From positions 186,001 to 250,000 of the forward strand of contig JANFNE010000013.1 of NCBI GenBank assembly GCA_024867545.1: a stretch of 64,000 bases of DNA, written 5' to 3'. Positions 54,906 to 64,000 of the stretch are shown here, one piece after another. The notes below the pieces were generated by a model that worked only from the letters and a program-made list of their open reading frames with translations, was not told where the DNA came from and searched no databases. Both the position numbers and the translations under genes were made by a program. The stretch comes from Phytopythium helicoides. Its lineage: Eukaryota > Oomycota > Peronosporomycetes > Pythiales > Pythiaceae. Numbering within the stretch: the stretch's first letter is position 1; every line of letters begins with the position of its first letter.

Positions 54906-54986
54906 CGACAGCTGTGAGGTTTGAACTCACGCGGGTTACCCCAATGGATTTCAAGTCCATCGCCTTAACCACTCGGCCAAGCTGTC
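54906..54986 (-). tRNA. tRNA-Ser (anticodon TGA), inverted second copy
   Basis: The reverse complement is identical to the tRNA at 54,596-54,676 over all 81 bases as far as I can read. It has the same acceptor, anticodon TGA, variable arm and T arm. The two genes converge and form an inverted repeat around a 229-base spacer. AAAAATAA just left of 54,994 on the reverse strand precedes the gene. Confidence 0.95.
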
Positions 54987-55061
54987 GTTATTTTTCAGTG
55001 TTCAAAATTAAGTTAAATAAACCTACAGAAATCTAAAAATACTATGCCAGAAACGACTGCG

Positions 55062-55090
55062 TGAGTGCGTGCGTGCGTGCGTGTGTGTCC
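55062..55090. repeat. GCGT/GT microsatellite
   Basis: Tandem GCGT units changing to GT units are directly visible. Confidence 0.8.
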
Positions 55091-55173
55091 ACGGTACACA
55101 CTACAAATCGTCACGCACTCCTAGCAATTTCACTGGACAATATTTTCAGTATACTACTTTATGTTTACTGCCT

Positions 55174-55318
55174 TGCGGAGCCGAAGGCGACGCCCCGAGC
55201 GAAGCGAGGCAAATCCCTGGGCGAGCGCGCGAAGCGCGGAGCACGCACGAGCGCAGCGAGTGCTCACCGCACGACCCTCTTTGGCTTAGCCATACTAACT
55301 GCCCGCGAAGCGGGCGGC
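55174..55318. repeat. Cluster of GC-rich palindromes with GNA triloops
   Basis: At least four short hairpins occur in 145 bases within an AT-rich stretch: 55,195-55,209 (CC-GA-GC-GAA-GC-GA-GG), 55,226-55,238 (CGCGC-GAA-GCGCG), 55,245-55,263 (GCAC-GA-GC-GCA-GC-GA-GTGC) and 55,301-55,315 (GCCCGC-GAA-GCGGGC). All have GAA or GCA loops, and two contain facing GA steps that could form sheared G-A pairs. I do not know a named oomycete family with this design. Confidence 0.6.
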
Positions 55319-56985
55319 AAACATCTAGTATTTATCGAAATCTAAAACGTGGAGAACAGTCTTTCAACTGAGATTTGTCAATTTTGCACTGGTCGTTGGA
55401 CTAGATGATCGAATTAAAAAATAGCGAGGTATATATTAATATATGGTATTCAAACACTTGCTATTTAATTGCATTACAGTGTTGTGTACAACCTATTCAC
55501 ATCACGGTCAAATTGAAACATTTCTTGAATATGTTTCATGTCAAGACTGCATTACATGCTGTCTCACTGTAATCTGGATTCCTGCTTTTGGTCTCTTGAT
55601 CGAACACTTTCAGGCAGAGAAAGAAATACCGATTGTTGTGCACTGTCTGATTTGTTGGTACTTAATCCAATTGTCTCTCTTCAAACCCCATATGAAAATA
55701 GTTTTACACTGTTCCGCAGTCAAAGCTACAGAAGTAAAACAACAACAAAAACAACAAATTCTAAAACCACGTGGAAATTCAAACATATATTTAGACAATT
55801 GGGTTTTGTTGATGGCCATCACGGAAACTACGGTGTGAAAGTTTTAACTTGATTGTTCATTGTGTAATATGTCCGTCAGCTGAAGATTTTGGACAAATCT
55901 ACAAACAACCAAGTGTACAAAGATACTTATTTTCAGTAAAATACCTCTTTACCTTCGCAATAGGTAGAATCCCAGATTCAAGCTTGTCCGTGCTAAGAAG
56001 CCAGTCTCCACCCGTAAAACCACGCCTATTTTGCTGTCGAAGGTGTAAAAATATCACACCACGCTTTAACTCTTTTGCTACTAACTTTTTTTACAGGTCG
56101 TAATTAACCTATACCATAGCCAATCAGAATATCTCGAGCGACAGTTGAGTATAATTAAATGTCAAAGTTGAAATCCTAGGTATTCACACGTTGACATCCA
56201 ATTGGACAAATTTCCTTGCAACAATGTAACGAGGTGACTATATTTGAGAACGTTTCGTTGTGGCAGCATTGCATCAACGAGGAGGACGAGACGCGCTGCG
56301 TCTCAACGAGGAGTAATGGCAACGTCGGCATTCCGCTACGGACCGGGCTACAGGTGGTCGCAGTTTGCCTCGACACCTCAGCCGTCTCTTTTGACGAAAC
56401 CTCGTTCGTCTGTACTGCCAGTGTCTGGAGCTCCGCACAAAGCTGGTAAGAACTGGATTGCGGGTACATCAACAGCACAGCAAATCACATCACTGACACT
56501 CGCTTTAGCTACATGCATTACCATCGCGGTAGCCTCGCAATAATCGTCATGATCCCTCGTTTGGTTGTGGACGACAGGCCTCGCGGCATCAGCCATCTGT
56601 GGGTTGAATCGGTGATGATTAGAGCAGTGCTAGTACTCTCAGGCAGTACATGGTATCGCTTTTGTGTACAAATCTATACTAGCTAATATTTGTACGAAGT
56701 CGCTAGCCACATATGGATATGAGGAGTGCTAGGATATTCTCGCAATACCGTCGACTTCGGCAATAACCCGCTACTCCTTGCCCATATCCTCTGTGACATT
56801 ATGGATGAGGGAATGTGCATCGCACTGTTTTGAATTACTTTTGAGGGGATATAACGGTCTATGTCCGTTTCTTGTTCAATTCAACCTATCCAAAAACATT
56901 GCAAAATGAAAGGCTCTGAAGTGCATTAAGTGTTGCAGGCTGGCGATCAAAGGTGTGTTCAAAGCGTCATTCCAACATTTGCATC
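55319..56985. other. AT-rich region without a supported gene
   Basis: About 1.6 kb. Frames at 55,443-55,838 and 55,538-55,852 overlap in different frames and lack motifs. A forward frame at 56,309-56,543 (MATSAFRYGPGYRWSQFAST PQP) is compositionally gene-like but short and unidentified. The right end may include the left terminus of the pogo element; no terminal inverted repeat was found by eye. Confidence 0.45.
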
Positions 56986-58100
56986 ATGCCGAGCAAGCCA
57001 GGATTCACGAACAGCAAAGAGAGGTGTTTGTCGCCTCGAAACCGCCTTACACTAGGGGAGCAAATCCAGATCTGCCATGCTTCCGCCCTAGACAATGCCA
57101 ACACCGCCAAGCCCTTGCGAACCGGGAGTCAGAAGAGTTCGACTTGGACTTGCCGCTGTCTCGCTATGTTGTGGGTCGGATCCTCCCAACCACGGGAAGA
57201 ACATCACGTGCGACGACGCCTACCACGACTTCAAGAATATCATGGACTCCGCCATTGCGGACTTCGAAAGCATCATCGTGGCCGAAATCAACACAATTGT
57301 GACAAGCGTCGACTCGGTCACAGACGAGATCGTGATTGAGGCGGCGATGGACATCGCCAATCGTCTCCAGCTTCCTGCTATGAAGCAGCCATCGTTCTCG
57401 TTGCCGTGGGTGTACTGCTTCTGCAAGCGGAATGGTGTCTCGCTCAAGCGGAAGCAAGGCGAGCGTGGGTGTGTTGACCCAGCGACCGTTCGAGATGGCC
57501 GTACGGCAACCCTCAACATTACTGACAGCTACGCTCGGCGTGACATTTACAACATGGACGAAACTTTGCTCTACAATAGAGAAGAGAGCTGCGCTACATA
57601 CCCCCGTCAGCCGTGTGTTGCCTGCAAGAAGGTTGACAAAAAGCGTATCACTCCCTCCGTTGCTTTCAACGCAGACGGCTCCGACAAGCTTCCGCTTCTG
57701 TTCATCGGAAAAGCGGCTTTTCGTGGCTATGATGTTGACGAAGAGCTTGGCGTTGTATACACCAACAGCCCTCGCGCCTGGATGGACACAGCGATCTTCA
57801 CGCATTGGTATAGGCACTGGACGAGGAAATGCGCGTCGCAGGTCGTTAGATACTCCTGCTCGTTGATAATGTGTGTCAACACATAAGCGGCCTGATATAC
57901 CATTGACAGACGTACGACAAGAGTTTCTCCCAAAGAGCACTACGAGCATCATTCGGCCATTCGACCAGGGCATTATCGCGAACATCAAGCAGAAGTTCCA
58001 CAAGATACGAGCGCGTAACAGCTACGTTAGGTACCGCAGCGGAATACAGCAGGAGAAAGTCGACATCTTCACTGCTATGAGCTGGACTAGTCTATCGTAA
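56986..58100 (+). pseudogene. pogo/Tigger-type transposase (CENP-B HTH plus DDE), decayed
   Basis: The ATG at 56,986 opens MPSKPGFTNSKERCLSPRNR and then LTLGEQIQICHASALDNAN, the psq-like N-terminal helix-turn-helix. After shifts, LQLPAMKQPSFSLPWVYCFC KRNGVSLKRKQGERG gives the CENP-B-type second HTH. The DDE domain reads DIYNMDETLLYNREESCATY (first D), KKVDKKRITPSVAFNADGSD KLPLLFIGK, a shifted LLLVDNVCQH (second D), and SIIRPFDQGIIANIKQKFHK (third acidic position). At least four frame changes show inactivation. Ends were not found. Confidence 0.75.
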
Positions 58101-59435
58101 AGCTCTGTATCTCCCCAAACTACCCAGAACTGCTGGAATCGGGCGGGTATTGTTTCAGTCCGGCGCGTCAGTTTTTCAAATATCTTGGTATGATTAAAAA
58201 ACAGAACTTTGCATTTCGAGTCAACCTCTCACATTTTGTGATCTTGTTGTTTCTAGGTAGGCCCACTGTGGGACTATTGCTGAAGTCAACGGAAGTTGGA
58301 AATAGACTTTGGAGCGTCTGCGTGACGAACGGCGAAGTGTATGGGCAGTGAGATATTCACCGATTTAAAAAGATCAAGCCAACTAACCATAACCTTTTTT
58401 AGGTGGTGTCATTGCTAGTATCGAATGCTTCAGCAAATCGGAGAGGCTGGCGGTCAAGCTGCGCTGTGACATCTAGGCATTAATCGGACGTACTCGGGAC
58501 CCCGTAGCAACCGCATGACCAGACCATTCAGTGAGCCTCTTCAACCACCGACCCTGACCACCAAATCCCAGTAATGACCGTCCACGAGGCGCTCAAGTTC
58601 ACAGACTTATGCGTGCCTGGTCTAATGACACATTTGGGCAATGTCATCCACAACATTACGGCCCTGCGCTCTTCCGACCTGAATGTGTAAATTCTGGTTG
58701 TGAACATGTGTGCACAAAGCGTCACACGATATCCAACTATTGGAGCGATCAATCTTTTCTCTGTCAGCCAGAGTTTGCGACATGTCGAGAGATCGATTCC
58801 AAGCGATCAGAAGGCGGCTCAGTCTCCATCCCCCCGTTTGTCAAGGCCAACTCACTTGATCCGTTGTGGCACAGTCGTGACTTGCTCAATTACCTGAAAC
58901 GAAGAGGGCAACGAAGAAGCGTGGCCCACAGCAGCAGCCAAAAAGTGTGGGAATGGTTAGCGATGTTGACACCGAGGACGATTCCGAGCAATTTCATGTT
59001 GTCGTGTCACAAAATGTCAGATTTGATGTGTTTATAGGCTCGAAAGTCGTGGTGCTCTACTGGAACGACCTGGCAATCACACCGTCCTAACCCGGGCAAA
59101 GTAATCACCTCAATTGGTATTTCGTTAGGGTAATATCAAACGAAGCCGCGAAATCGAAGCCTGTCGAGATCTCAGAACATAACATGAGGCGCTGACCCTG
59201 ACTGCAATTCCTCTTGTCCACCGTCGTACTTGTCCTCACCGTCACTCTCATCATCCAACAACGCATTAGAGACAATTCCTGTATTAGTGCATTAACCGCG
59301 TTGATGACTGGATAAGCACTTTTTTGCCTCTTTAGGGTGTGGTGGAGTCCTTTGCGGTCGTCCCTGTGGCGATGCACTGTGTGAGAACTACAAGCAGGTG
59401 TTTGCGAGGTGGCACGTGAATGATGGTGCTGTGGT
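58101..59435. other. Transposon flank and unassigned sequence
   Basis: A stretch near 58,570-58,690 (VMTVHEALKFTDLCVPGLMT HLGN) could be the C-terminal tail of the pogo protein. The remainder has only short frames on both strands with no recognisable domain. Confidence 0.35.
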
Positions 59436-59940
59436 CTAGCGAACGTTTCTTCGAGATATTGATGGTCTGCTGGCCGCATGTCGCTGCCTCGATCTGGGGA
59501 CCATCCGATCCGCGGTAACTAATGGCAGCTTGATGGGGATAACACGTGTGATGCCGATCTGGTACACGATGGGACAATATCGTGGAGAGTCAGCAGTATC
59601 CATGAGTACTACAACTAAATGGTCGCACGCAGCAGCGCGCTCAACATTTCCGCGTCGGATGCCTTCAATAAGCTGGTCCGCCGTTCTCTCTTGAGTGAAA
59701 CTGCTGGGGAAGTGTAAGAGCCCAACGTCTCCGTCGTCTGAAGTTGCCGTGGGCTGAATTTTGCGAAGAATCTGCTCAAGTTGCGCCACCTCTTTCCTGA
59801 GCTCCACCCCCGCTGTACGTGCGTCTTGGAGCTGATTTCAGGCGCGATAAAGCCGGAGAGAATGGATTTCTTCCCTCTCTCTCGAGAAGAGTCTTTAGGT
59901 ACCATTGCAGTTCTTTTTCATGCGCATTCATTAAACGAGA
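59436..59940 (-). pseudogene. Coiled-coil ORF fragment, unidentified
   Basis: On the reverse strand MNAHEKELQWYLKTLLER lies near 59,920. One frame over is a heptad-like VELRKEVAQLEQILRKIQPT, then TADQLIEGIRRGNVERAAAC. Basic plus coiled-coil beginnings of this kind occur in oomycete bZIP-like and M96-like multigene families, but I cannot confirm membership. The frame is broken at least once and no downstream domain is visible. Confidence 0.3.
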
Positions 59941-60759
59941 GGTGGCCCCCTCATGAGCAGCGCACCAGCACAGGCTCCGTCTCGAGGCATCTCTTGCTCA
60001 AACGCTGTGAAGGAATTCTTGGAGGTAGACTGGCTGTTTTATCCTCAACATTATAGAAATTCAAAATGAACCGATCAGGCAGTGCTCCACTATGAAATAA
60101 TATATCCAAGTAGCACCCCATCCTCCCCTTTTCCATTGAAAGCGGCCGGATATCAGTGCGTGTGCTGCACAGACACCGCTCACCAGAATTCTTCCGCCGA
60201 AGATCGTCACTAAGGTAATGAGCGGTGTTAGCTATTCTGGCTGGCTACGAATTGGACGTTAGAAGGGCGGGTAAGAAGTCTGACGATGGATAGAATAACC
60301 ACCAGTCAATAATCAAGTCATAAAAGTCTTCTCAAAATCTCCACAAGGGGCAGACTCTAGTTTGACAAGTGGAGGAAGTACAACCTACTACAGACAGCAA
60401 TTATTTAGTCTTTGTAATCCTTATATTCCGTGACTGCCATGAGTTGTGAGTGGTGTCGAGGCGCATCATGCGACTAAGTTCGATTTGGCCGAACATACGC
60501 GTGATGTCAAGCCAAGAGCGACCGCTGAAGTTATCCACAAAGCAGTCTATCGAGTCTACCACAACTTCGCATTCGGCTATTTTGACCGTAACAAGAATTT
60601 GCGATGGAGTTTTCCGTGGTGCGTCCAAGAGGTTTTTTCAAATAATACAATTCTCCCGATGGAAGAAGATTGATAAATTCAGCATCACTTTCAGCAGTGC
60701 AAGCGCCAGCGATACACTTTTCAACCCAGCAGTTCCTCATAATCAGTCGTGAAGGTAAT
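59941..60759. other. Left flank of the Harbinger element
   Basis: No supported gene. A reverse-strand frame at 60,401-60,628 and forward frames at 60,446-60,752 overlap without motifs. The AAT at 60,757-60,759 is one copy of the element's target duplication. Confidence 0.4.
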
Positions 60760-60782
60760 GGGTGCAACCTGAAAACACAAAT
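60760..60782 (+). repeat. Left terminal inverted repeat of Harbinger element
   Basis: Twenty-three bases beginning GGGTGCAACC, the inverted match of 63,196-63,218. A preceding AAT forms the target duplication. Confidence 0.9.
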
Positions 60783-60952
60783 TGGAATTTGCAAAACCGT
60801 AAAGACACACCAATCATTCTGTCCTGAAAATGAAATGCCACGGGGCATTTCCTCAGCACATTTCTCAGATTCAGCACGACAGGTTGTCAATTAGGGGGCG
60901 ATGACCCTCACCCACTCACCGAGGGCTCGTCACTTTCGAAAAGAGAGAATGA

Positions 60953-62083
60953 ATGAGTGGAGCGGCACGTGTGTGGTTCGCAGCAAGTGCAGCCGTGCTT
61001 CTGCGCCGCAGACGAAATCGGCACGCTCGGCGAAAGAGATCTCGAGGTCCAAGCTACAGTCGCATCTCTCGTCGTGCTCTGTCTGCGCCGGGAATGTCTG
61101 CATTTCAATATCTTTATGGGTCAGGATGCAATGCTTCTATGGTCACGCTCACTGGGTTCGATTACATCAGATTTCGGCGCTTGCTACTGCTGTTCCAGCC
61201 TCTCTACGACAAGTTCACCCCGTACTACAAGAGCGGAATGATCAAGGTGAAACCCAGCACAACAAAAGGCCGTCCTCGGTCAATGGACGCAACTCAATGC
61301 CTCGCTTTGTACCTGGCTTGGGGTCGCACCCGTGGCTCTCAAATGGTCATCACACTGATCTTTGGTGTTACTGCATCAGTTGCCTCGTTATTCATCCGGT
61401 TTGCACGCCACCTGATCATCAAAGCACTAGTAACGCACGAAGATGCACGCATCCGGCTATCAACTGATGAGGAAGTGCGAGATTATCAGCGTGCTGTGAG
61501 TTCCAAGTATCCAAGACTCCCAACTGTGTGTGCAATGATGGATGGTCTCAAGCTGCGGCTAGAAGCGAGTGGACAATACGAGATCCAGAACATGTTCTAC
61601 AATGGGTGGACGCATGACCACTACGTTACCGATATCCTAGTGTTCGCGCCAGACGGCCGTATAGTCGCGTGTGGTCTTAACGCTCCTGGCTGTCTGCATG
61701 ATTCATTGGTGGCTGATTGGAGCGGGGTGTACGACAAGTTGGAAGGGTTACATCGCAGAACTGGTGCTCAAGTAGTCGTTGATTCAGCATTTTCATCTGG
61801 TGATTACCCATTCCTAATCAAGTGCGGTTCACTCGCTGATGTTGCGGGTCAAGCTACCCAGCTTCGCCAGGCAGCAGAGTGGGGAATGAGGGCCATCCAG
61901 TCAGCTTTTCCAAGGCTCAAAGATCGACTTGATTATGAAGAGATGGGTGAGCGGCGCTTCATCCTGCTCGCCACTGTGCTTCTCTTCAATTGTAGAAGTA
62001 GATGGGTCGGTATGAACCAGATCTTGACAACGTTCTACTCGGACGCACTAGGGAGAGACCCTGCTAGACTACTGACCTTGTGA
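60953..62083 (+). CDS. PIF/Harbinger DDE transposase (DDE_Tnp_4 type)
   Basis: An intact frame of 376 codons; the real start may be the internal ATG of MSAFQYLYGSGCNASMVTLT at about 61,094. The catalytic core is complete: D in CAMMDGLKLRLEASGQYEIQ, D in QVVVDSAFSSGDYPFLIKCG and E in RQAAEWGMRAIQSAFPRLKD, followed by RFILLATVLLFNCRSRWVGM NQI, the conserved C-terminal helix. RPRSMDATQCLALYLAWGRT RGSQ is the typical domain ahead of the first Asp. No stop or frameshift is seen, so this protein could still be active. Partner protein: the accessory gene at 62,124-62,993, needed in this superfamily for nuclear import and end binding. Confidence 0.9.
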   Translation: MSGAARVWFAASAAVLLRRRRNRHARRKRSRGPSYSRISRRALSAPGMSAFQYLYGSGCNASMVTLTGFDYIRFRRLLLLFQPLYDKFTPYYKSGMIKVKPSTTKGRPRSMDATQCLALYLAWGRTRGSQMVITLIFGVTASVASLFIRFARHLIIKALVTHEDARIRLSTDEEVRDYQRAVSSKYPRLPTVCAMMDGLKLRLEASGQYEIQNMFYNGWTHDHYVTDILVFAPDGRIVACGLNAPGCLHDSLVADWSGVYDKLEGLHRRTGAQVVVDSAFSSGDYPFLIKCGSLADVAGQATQLRQAAEWGMRAIQSAFPRLKDRLDYEEMGERRFILLATVLLFNCRSRWVGMNQILTTFYSDALGRDPARLLTL

Positions 62084-62123
62084 AACGAACAGCATTCACT
62101 GTGTTTTATACTGACGCGCTCCG

Positions 62124-62993
62124 CTACTCACGCTTGCCAAGAAGCAGTAGCATCGTTTGCATTAGCTGCTCGTGACGCATCATCATATCCTGGCGCCACT
62201 GACGATCCTCAGCGCGTTCACGTTCACGCTCACGCTGCTCTCTTACCCGACGCTCGCGCTCTTCGGCTCGTTCTTCTTCTAGCCGTCGGCGTTCATCATC
62301 ACGGTCTCGCTCACGTCGAAGTCTCCACGCCTTTTCTGCTTCTCTACGGCGTCGGTCTTCTTCCTGGCTCTGGATGAGCTGAATCCGGAGAAGTTGCATA
62401 ATGTCGTCGTCGTTGTTGCGAGAGCTGCGCACTGCAACAAGAGGCCGTGGGTGTCGCCGCTCGACCGGCTGGGCAGGCGACGACGACAAGGTTGAAGGCG
62501 CAGGTGAATTAGGAGTTGTTGGCTGTGCGGCACTTGCGTCGTTCGACAGAGTGTCCGCGTCGCTTGTTTCGTGGTTGGAGTCGAGGTTGTCGATGCCTGG
62601 GACGTCTTCAAAAGACCCAGCAGCGGTTTCAGCTGCGTCTTCACCAGTAGCGAGCTCTGACCGTTCGATGGTCATGCGCTAAATTCTTTTAGCCTCGCGG
62701 ACCTCGGGTAGGCAGGTTGCGCTCCCTGTAGGAGCACTTACACGGCACAGTGAGGCAAATTTACAGCGCAGGGACTTGGCCGTACGATTGGCCTCAGGGA
62801 ACGCGACTGCGTGGCGTCCAGCCAGTTCGACCCACTCCTCCATTCCAATAGGTAGCACATCACGCAGATTATCTAGCATCGTGCTCACCTCTTCGGGTGA
62901 GAAGCCAGCGCCACGGCCGCCGTGAACAGATCGACGGGGAGGTCGTGCGCGTGGGGTATTGGTGCTGATGCTGTCGGCTTGCGCTTGCTCCAT
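62124..62993 (-). pseudogene. Harbinger Myb/SANT-like accessory protein (DUF6818-like), one in-frame TAG
   Basis: The reverse strand from 62,993 opens MEQAQADSISTNTPRARPPR and then GRGAGFSPEEVSTMLDNLRD VLPIGMEEWVELAGRH, AFPEANRTAKSLRCKFASLC and PEVREAKRI, a trihelix/Myb-like DNA-binding domain of the DUF6818 kind. A TAG at 62,679-62,681 follows, and the same frame continues RMTIERSELATGEDAAE, a low-complexity linker, and a long Arg/Glu coiled coil (RREAEKAWRLRRERDRDDER) ending MQTMLLLLGKRE at 62,124. As one frame it would be about 290 codons. The TAG may be a nonsense mutation or a sequence error. The gene is convergent with the transposase, 40 bases apart. Confidence 0.8.
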
Positions 62994-63195
62994 TTTGAGT
63001 GTTTCCGAGTCACGCAGACCACGAGATCCATGTCGAACGTTCTAGATCCCTCCCTAACTTGCAACCAAATGGTCTGATTCCACAATGCGTTTGTGACGCA
63101 CAACAACTTCGTCCGTTGGCTGACGGACCACTTTTGGGGCAAATTGAGTCGCGCATTCCCTACATAACCGGTACTATTGAGTGGGGCAATTTGCG

Positions 63196-63218
63196 ATTTG
63201 TGTTTTCAGGTTGCACCC
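63196..63218 (-). repeat. Right terminal inverted repeat of Harbinger element
   Basis: Reads ATTTGTGTTTTCAGGTTGCA then CCC on the + strand, the inverted copy of 60,760-60,782, followed by the AAT target duplication. Confidence 0.9.
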
Positions 63219-63221
63219 AAT

Positions 63222-64000
63222 AGGACAATAAAATAATCTGATACACTGCAACACCCATTGCGCAAATTGCACTAGATGACCCTTTTCCTTCTTTCTTTCT
63301 TTCTTTCTATCTTTCTCTCCCTCTCTCACAAAATCCATCGATAAATTATGCAATCTGTGAATTTACCGAATGCTGACGCCTCGAAGGAAGTGCATCTATC
63401 CTCCTTTCGAAGGACAAAGTTCAGTTGAAGGCTGCACCACGTTATTTCTTTTGCTGCCGTGAGAATGTTGGCGCCGTCGCCTGATTACTCAAAATTAGCT
63501 CATGCTGTGCTTATTCGTTGACTCCCGCCTCATATTCGCTGAACTCGGCTATTTTGGGGTGGCCGATGCGGTCGTTGCCTGTAATGTGCTGTTCATTCAC
63601 TGAAATCCTGCACTATGGTATAACTATATGAATGTGTTCTACAAGCAACTCAAAAAGCGTTGGCAAGCAGCTAGGCGCTCTCTAAGTGTGATACTTCAAC
63701 CAGATTTGCAGCGTTGCTTTCTCTCTGATTCATATCTTGTTATTACGAAATGCTCTTTCCCATTCATCACAAAGGTAAAACAGATCATGTTTTTGCGAGC
63801 TGGATTCCTGGGAGAAGACGAGTTCTATTGGTTAGTATTGCAGCTTAGAGCTTTACCGAGTGATCAAGCCATACCTGTAGCAATGCCTAGAACGGTACGT
63901 GCCACACTACCATGCGCAAAAAAATGATCAGCATCAACAAAGACACAAGACCCATCGACTAAAAAGCTTAGAACGGAGTCCGATATTCTACGGGAGCTTG
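63222..64000. other. Right flank: pyrimidine microsatellite, no supported gene
   Basis: A polypyrimidine CTTT-type microsatellite spans about 63,284-63,330. A 99-codon forward frame at 63,628-63,927 (MNVFYKQLKKRWQAARRSLS) has balanced composition but no motif I recognise; it could be an exon. Nothing else is visible to the window end. Confidence 0.45.

Larger units (their letters stand above)
60760..63218 (+). mobile_element. PIF/Harbinger element, 2,459 bases, with matching TIRs and target duplication
   Basis: The left end starts GGGTGCAACCTGAAAACACA at 60,760. The right end reads the same sequence in inverted orientation, ending at 63,218, with 23 matching terminal bases before the first mismatch. 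AAT flanks both sides (60,757-60,759 and 63,219-63,221), a 3-base duplication as expected for Harbinger. Inside are a DDE transposase (+) and, convergent to it, a Myb/SANT-like accessory gene (-). This two-gene content is the hallmark of autonomous PIF/Harbinger elements. Confidence 0.9.

Noticed and set aside
40388..62681. Possible reassignment of TAG to a sense codon, given TAG inside several transposon genes
   Set aside because: TAG is the normal stop of the Rac, SEC12, USP10, type A and type C claudin-like and ArfGAP genes in the same window, so these are lesions or errors.

Overview
The window reads as nuclear DNA of an oomycete, probably Phytophthora- or Pythium-like. The signs are GC-rich, tightly packed genes on both strands, short GT-AG introns of about 55-85 bases, a TKL-type kinase with the FIPPYEVE lead-in seen in oomycetes, putative flagellar (zoospore) genes, and a load of Ty3/gypsy, Mutator-like, pogo, Tc1/IS630 and PIF/Harbinger elements. 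The taxon is inferred from family recognition only.

Bases 1-35,000 are gene-dense. Two clusters of claudin-like four-transmembrane genes (1-3,063 and 27,010-30,419) bracket about 24 kb of unrelated genes. In order these are: SEC12/PREB (SAR1 exchange factor), a USP10-like deubiquitinase, an IQ-motif protein, a small DPY-30-like protein, a tandem pair of membrane-anchored cysteine synthases, a large WD40/EF-hand protein of the CFAP337/WDR49 type, a divergently transcribed Ser/Pro-rich protein, an ArfGAP, an acidic membrane protein and a tiny coiled-coil gene. After the second claudin cluster come a BLOC1S2-like gene, a Rac GTPase, an ABHD13/BEM46 hydrolase and a TKL kinase that breaks off in its glycine-rich loop. 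SEC12, ArfGAP, BLOC1S2 and Rac share a membrane-traffic theme. The 7.7-22.1 kb block looks flagellar.

Bases 36,000-63,200 are a transposon island. A Ty3/gypsy element with nearly identical 649-base direct repeats (36,035-44,931) lies just past the kinase. A second, chromodomain-bearing gypsy pol (45,850-51,510) is split by a 3.4-kb Mutator-like element whose transposase carries a long Ser/Arg-rich N-terminus. Remnants of another MULE, a Tc1/IS630-like element and a pogo element follow, with two tRNA-Ser(UGA) genes in inverted orientation and a cluster of GC-rich GNA-loop palindromes. A Harbinger element with matching terminal inverted repeats and a 3-base target duplication closes the island (60,760-63,218).

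Many conserved genes are broken by single-base insertions or deletions while the protein signal carries on in another frame. Some are true pseudogenes, but the frequency suggests residual sequencing error. CDS spans below are therefore gene models across such breaks, not clean open frames. Splice sites were assigned by eye from GT-AG signals and protein continuity.
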